The notes beneath the pieces were generated by a model. That model was not told the DNA's origin and ran no database searches. It was given only the letters and a program-made list of their open reading frames with translations. Positions 62,650 through 64,000 of a stretch of DNA of 64,000 bases are shown here, piece after piece. The stretch covers positions 194,429 through 258,428 of the forward strand of contig FREY01000002.1 in the NCBI GenBank assembly GCA_900143635.1, read 5' to 3'. Source of the DNA: Rhodobacteraceae bacterium Alg231-04. Lineage in GTDB: Bacteria > Pseudomonadota > Alphaproteobacteria > Rhodobacterales > Rhodobacteraceae. The position numbers and the translations under genes were made by a program. The stretch's first letter is position 1. The number at the start of each line of letters is the position of its first letter.

Positions 62650-63477
62650 ATGACCGATCTTCTGCGCAAACCCACCGGCAACACCGGCAAGGTTCATGAC
62701 ATCACCGCAGCCTCTGCCCGCGGGCCACAAAGCCCGGACTGGGGCTATGTGGGTTTTGGCCTGTACCACTTGGAAGCAGGTGAAACCGTGGCAGAACCCA
62801 CCGGCGACACCGAAGTCATTTTGTTGCTGGTCGAAGGCAAGGCAACGATAGCCTGTGACACGATGGATTTTGGTGAGATGGGCGACCGGATGAACGTGTT
62901 TGAAAAAACACCACCCCATTGCGCCTATGTGCCCAATGCCAACAGCTGGTCTGCCACGGCGACCACCAAATGCGTGCTGGCCGTCTGCGCTGCCCCCGGC
63001 AGGGGCAACCACCCGGCGCGCAAGCTCGGCCCCGAAGGGATCGAGCTGACGCCGCGTGGCACCGGCCAGAACACGCGGTATATCAACAATATCGCCATGG
63101 AAGGCCGCGACGTGGCCGACAGCCTGCTGGTGACCGAGGTCTTCACCCCTGACAGCAGCTGGTCCTCCTACCCCAGCCACCGCCATGACGAGGATGATTA
63201 TCCCAACATGACCTATCTGGAGGAGACCTATTATCACCGGCTGAACCCCGGTCAGGGCTTTGGCATCCAGCACGTCTATACCGAGGATGGCACGCTGGAT
63301 GAAACCATGGCCGTGAAAGACGGTGATGTGGTGCTGGTGCCCAAGGGCCACCACCCCTGCGGCGCGGTCTACGGTTATGAGATGTATTACCTCAACGTGA
63401 TGGCCGGGCCGCTGCGCAAATGGCGTTTCAAGAATGATCCGGATCACGACTGGATCGCCCAGCGCGACGCGGGCTAA
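62650..63477 (+). CDS. iolB: 5-deoxy-glucuronate isomerase
   Basis: IolB turns 5-deoxy-glucuronate into 5-dehydro-2-deoxygluconate, the substrate of IolC. The 275 residues from the ATG at 62650, preceded by AAGGGAG, match the family. Cupin motifs are FHLEAGE-like YHLEAGETVAEPTGDTEV, YPSHRHDEDDYPNMTYLEE and VLVPKGHHPC. An upstream in-frame start would overlap the dioxygenase gene and is not favoured. Confidence 0.96.
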   Translation: MTDLLRKPTGNTGKVHDITAASARGPQSPDWGYVGFGLYHLEAGETVAEPTGDTEVILLLVEGKATIACDTMDFGEMGDRMNVFEKTPPHCAYVPNANSWSATATTKCVLAVCAAPGRGNHPARKLGPEGIELTPRGTGQNTRYINNIAMEGRDVADSLLVTEVFTPDSSWSSYPSHRHDEDDYPNMTYLEETYYHRLNPGQGFGIQHVYTEDGTLDETMAVKDGDVVLVPKGHHPCGAVYGYEMYYLNVMAGPLRKWRFKNDPDHDWIAQRDAG

Positions 63478-63568
63478 CCCCGCAAAGGCAAACCGCGCGA
63501 TGGGCACAGGGCCAATCGCGCGGATGCAATCGTTTCAAAGCAACGGAACAGCGCCGAAGCGCCGCCTG

Positions 63569-64000
63569 CTATTTGCTCACTTCGGGTTCCACGGATGGTT
63601 CTTCGACCGGCGTTTCATCCAGCGCATCTTCTTCTGGCACCTCTTCGACGTCCGGTGTTTTTTCCAACGCGCCGATGATCAGCGGCAGCATCTGCGCGCC
63701 AGTGGCCGTGGGGATCTCGGTCGCCTCAGGGGCCTTCCAGCTGAGCGTGTCAAAGCTGGAGCAATGGCCACAGACCGGCGTCCATTCCGCATGCACATTG
63801 TGGCAGCTTCCACAAACCCACTGCGGGCCACGCGGCGCGCTGAGCGCACGGGCCAGCCAACCCTGAACAACCGCGTCAGACGCACCCTCGCCCCGTTCGA
63901 TCGCCGCCATCAGAGTGATCGCACGCGCGTCCGGTGCGCGCTCAATCAGATCGCCCAGCGCCCGGCGGGCCTCGGGAAAATCCTCGGCCACAATATGCAA
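63569..64000 (-). CDS. HemY-like TPR protein with zinc ribbon (5' end beyond the window)
   Basis: Open frame of 143 codons running off the right edge, so the start is not seen. Residues 1-50 look like the end of a TPR region (FPEARRALGDLIERAPDARA). A CxxC-x14-CxxC zinc ribbon follows (about 63-84, CGSCHNVHAEWTPVCGHC). The tail is Glu/Pro-rich. This arrangement fits the C-terminus of HemY/YciM-like proteins of Rhodobacterales. Confidence 0.75.
   Translation of the reverse strand: MHIVAEDFPEARRALGDLIERAPDARAITLMAAIERGEGASDAVVQGWLARALSAPRGPQWVCGSCHNVHAEWTPVCGHCSSFDTLSWKAPEATEIPTATGAQMLPLIIGALEKTPDVEEVPEEDALDETPVEEPSVEPEVSK

Noticed and set aside
62554-63507. A 317-codon open frame opposite iolB
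   Set aside because: iolB is complete with its ribosome site, and the antisense product is low in similarity to anything known.

Overview
The window reads as chromosomal DNA of a marine alphaproteobacterium of the Roseobacter group (Rhodobacteraceae). The evidence is the GC-rich coding sequence, the flagellar gene order with flagellin-flaF-flbT, a CheD/CheB/MCP module, CtrA-like promoter motifs, and a Zur/Znu block. No rRNA, tRNA, CRISPR array or insertion sequence was seen. Genes are dense and often overlap by 1-4 bases.

Bases 1-11180 hold flagellar genes. These are fliK (partial, minus strand), a rod-binding protein and an FlgN-like chaperone, flagellin with flaF, flbT and a DUF1217 gene, then fliI (minus strand), and a plus-strand rod and basal-body operon flgB-flgC-fliE-fliQ-flgF-flgG-flgA-flgH-fliL-like. 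Bases 11522-21600 run on the minus strand: fliL, a membrane protein, a MotE-like protein, motA, an 839-residue secreted helical-repeat protein, a doubtful small gene, then flhA-fliR-flhB-fliJ-like. The divergent fliF-fliH-fliN-fliP operon (21686-25011) is followed by a TylF-like methyltransferase. flgI-flgL-flgK-flgE and motB then lie on the minus strand. Together these supply the export gate, stator, rod, hook, P and L rings and filament. fliG, fliM, fliO, flgD and a flagellar sigma factor are not in the window.

Bases 32238-41763 are a chemotaxis locus. cheD, cheB and one transmembrane receptor lie on the minus strand. A STAS protein, cheY, cheA, cheW, cheR, a second cheY and a small helical protein lie on the plus strand. 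The receptor ends in a WxxF tether. CheB keeps its esterase triad but has a degenerate receiver domain.

From 41870 onward the flagellar theme stops. There are nucleotide-sugar genes (a TviB-like dehydrogenase and manC, with ugd further on). A very unusual 1342-residue protein joins two rhodanese domains, a YidC/Oxa1-like membrane domain and a rifampin-phosphotransferase-like dikinase. Divergent from it is a pair encoding a PhnD-like periplasmic binding protein and a hybrid histidine kinase. A CtrA-like site lies between the two transcription units. This locus is the best candidate for an undescribed system.

The remainder holds znuB-znuC-zur divergent from znuA with Zur-like operators, ugd, glpK, an RpiR/IolR-type regulator with two matching GGAA-N6-TTCC operators, an inositol operon (iolC-DUF2090 fusion, PhyH-type dioxygenase, iolB), and the end of a HemY-like TPR/zinc-ribbon gene running off the right edge.
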